Below are positions 63,401-64,000 of a stretch of 64,000 nt of DNA, piece by piece; position 1 is the first letter of the stretch, and each line of letters begins with the position of its first letter. The translations under genes were made by a program, and so were the position numbers. The notes under the pieces were generated by a model that worked only from the letters and a program-made list of their open reading frames with translations, did no database searches and was not told where the DNA came from. The stretch lies in the NCBI GenBank assembly GCA_024362935.1, contig JANCRA010000004.1, positions 26,837,121 to 26,901,120 on the forward strand, read 5' to 3'. The DNA is from Setophaga petechia (lineage: Eukaryota; Chordata; Aves; Passeriformes; Parulidae).

Positions 63401-64000
63401 GATGAATTGCTTCATTTTCACAGCTGCATACTTTAATTCAGTGAACATTTCCAGACTGTTTTGCTACTACCTTGAATATCCACTAAGATACACTTCCCTT
63501 TAAAGCACCATGCAGATTAGTTCCAGCAGCTTATGTTCTGCATCAGAATTCCTTTTACACAAACACACAAAAGCTTCTGCAGCCAAAACAATATGCTTCA
63601 ACAGCTGGAAATCATAATTAGACATTTGAAACTGAAAATATGGACACTGTAAATATATTTGGCTATTAAAGAACTTGTTCTTCCTCAGTCATTAGAGAGT
63701 AAGAGAGTCATTAGCAAGTTGAACTTCTTGATGAGGAGTATCATTAAAGCACAGATTCAGAAGACGAAAGATCTAACAGGTACTTTTCCAGTATGCCAAA
63801 CACAAACCCATGTTAAGTATCAGAAATGCGTATACTGTTCTGCTTTCTGAACCGTTCATTTGGAGGTGTGATGTAGGAAGGACCTGTCATTGTTAAAATT
63901 GAAAATCCAAAATATGCATGGAGGGAGACGGAGTACTTTTTTATGTGAGTGACATATGTACCTCTGGTCTTCATCGAAGGAGTTAAGCAATTAAACCAGA

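Larger units (their letters stand above)
55482..64000 (-). other. SHC3: SHC3 intron upstream of the first visible exon (continues past the window)
   Basis: 8.5 kb with no exon recognisable as the expected SHC3 first coding exon (CH2 region ending near a Ser-Tyr-Leu/Val-Val-Lys segment), so that exon should lie beyond 64000. Contains purine-rich A tracts (58929-58990; 60362-60390), short repeats (56505-56540, 59253-59325, 60396-60429), and ORFs of up to about 104 codons without domains. Confidence 0.65.

Noticed and set aside
1..64000. CRISPR arrays, operons, prokaryotic signals, tRNA or rRNA genes
   Set aside because: None seen; intron structure and CR1 repeats show vertebrate nuclear DNA.

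Overview
The window reads as bird nuclear DNA. Three things show this: vertebrate genes with GT-AG introns, one CpG island, and interspersed repeats that are degraded CR1 LINEs ending in the avian-type ATTCTATG-like 3' tail. Nothing prokaryotic or viral stands out. Two orthologues are recognised by protein similarity. S1PR3 (sphingosine-1-phosphate receptor 3) is on the + strand near the left end. SHC3 (neuronal Shc adaptor, also N-Shc/ShcC) is on the - strand and fills most of 20.1-55.5 kb. The two are neighbours in mammals as well (human 9q22), and they lie tail to tail here.

Layout. 1-1.1 kb: unassigned flank. 1.13-1.97 kb: CpG island, the likely S1PR3 promoter and non-coding exon 1. 1.98-6.46 kb: S1PR3 intron 1 with a small CR1 fragment. 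6.46-7.79 kb: exon 2, with a short 5'UTR, an upstream ORF and the whole receptor CDS. 7.8-10.85 kb: probable S1PR3 3'UTR. 11.08-13.0 kb: a long, broken CR1 copy. 13-14.6 kb: unassigned. 14.6-20.1 kb: possible long SHC3 3'UTR read leftward. 20.1-55.5 kb: eleven SHC3 coding exons on the - strand. They give 452 codons before the stop: the PTB domain without its first residues, the CH1 linker with YYN and YVN tyrosine motifs, and the whole SH2 domain. 55.5-64 kb: the intron leading to the first SHC3 coding exon (CH2 region and start of PTB), which is not found here and should lie beyond the right edge.

Both proteins act in signalling at the plasma membrane. S1PR3 is a lipid-activated GPCR. SHC3 couples phosphotyrosine receptors, mainly in neurons, to Grb2/Ras. 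Nothing in the sequence links them beyond adjacency.

All SHC3 exon boundaries were found by eye, and every junction phase is consistent. The most noteworthy extras are a 36-codon uORF in S1PR3 exon 2, a weak U-rich donor after a 64-nt SHC3 PTB exon, a compound ACT/AAT microsatellite about 0.17 kb from an SHC3 splice acceptor, and several short tandem duplications. I found no convincing novel biological system.
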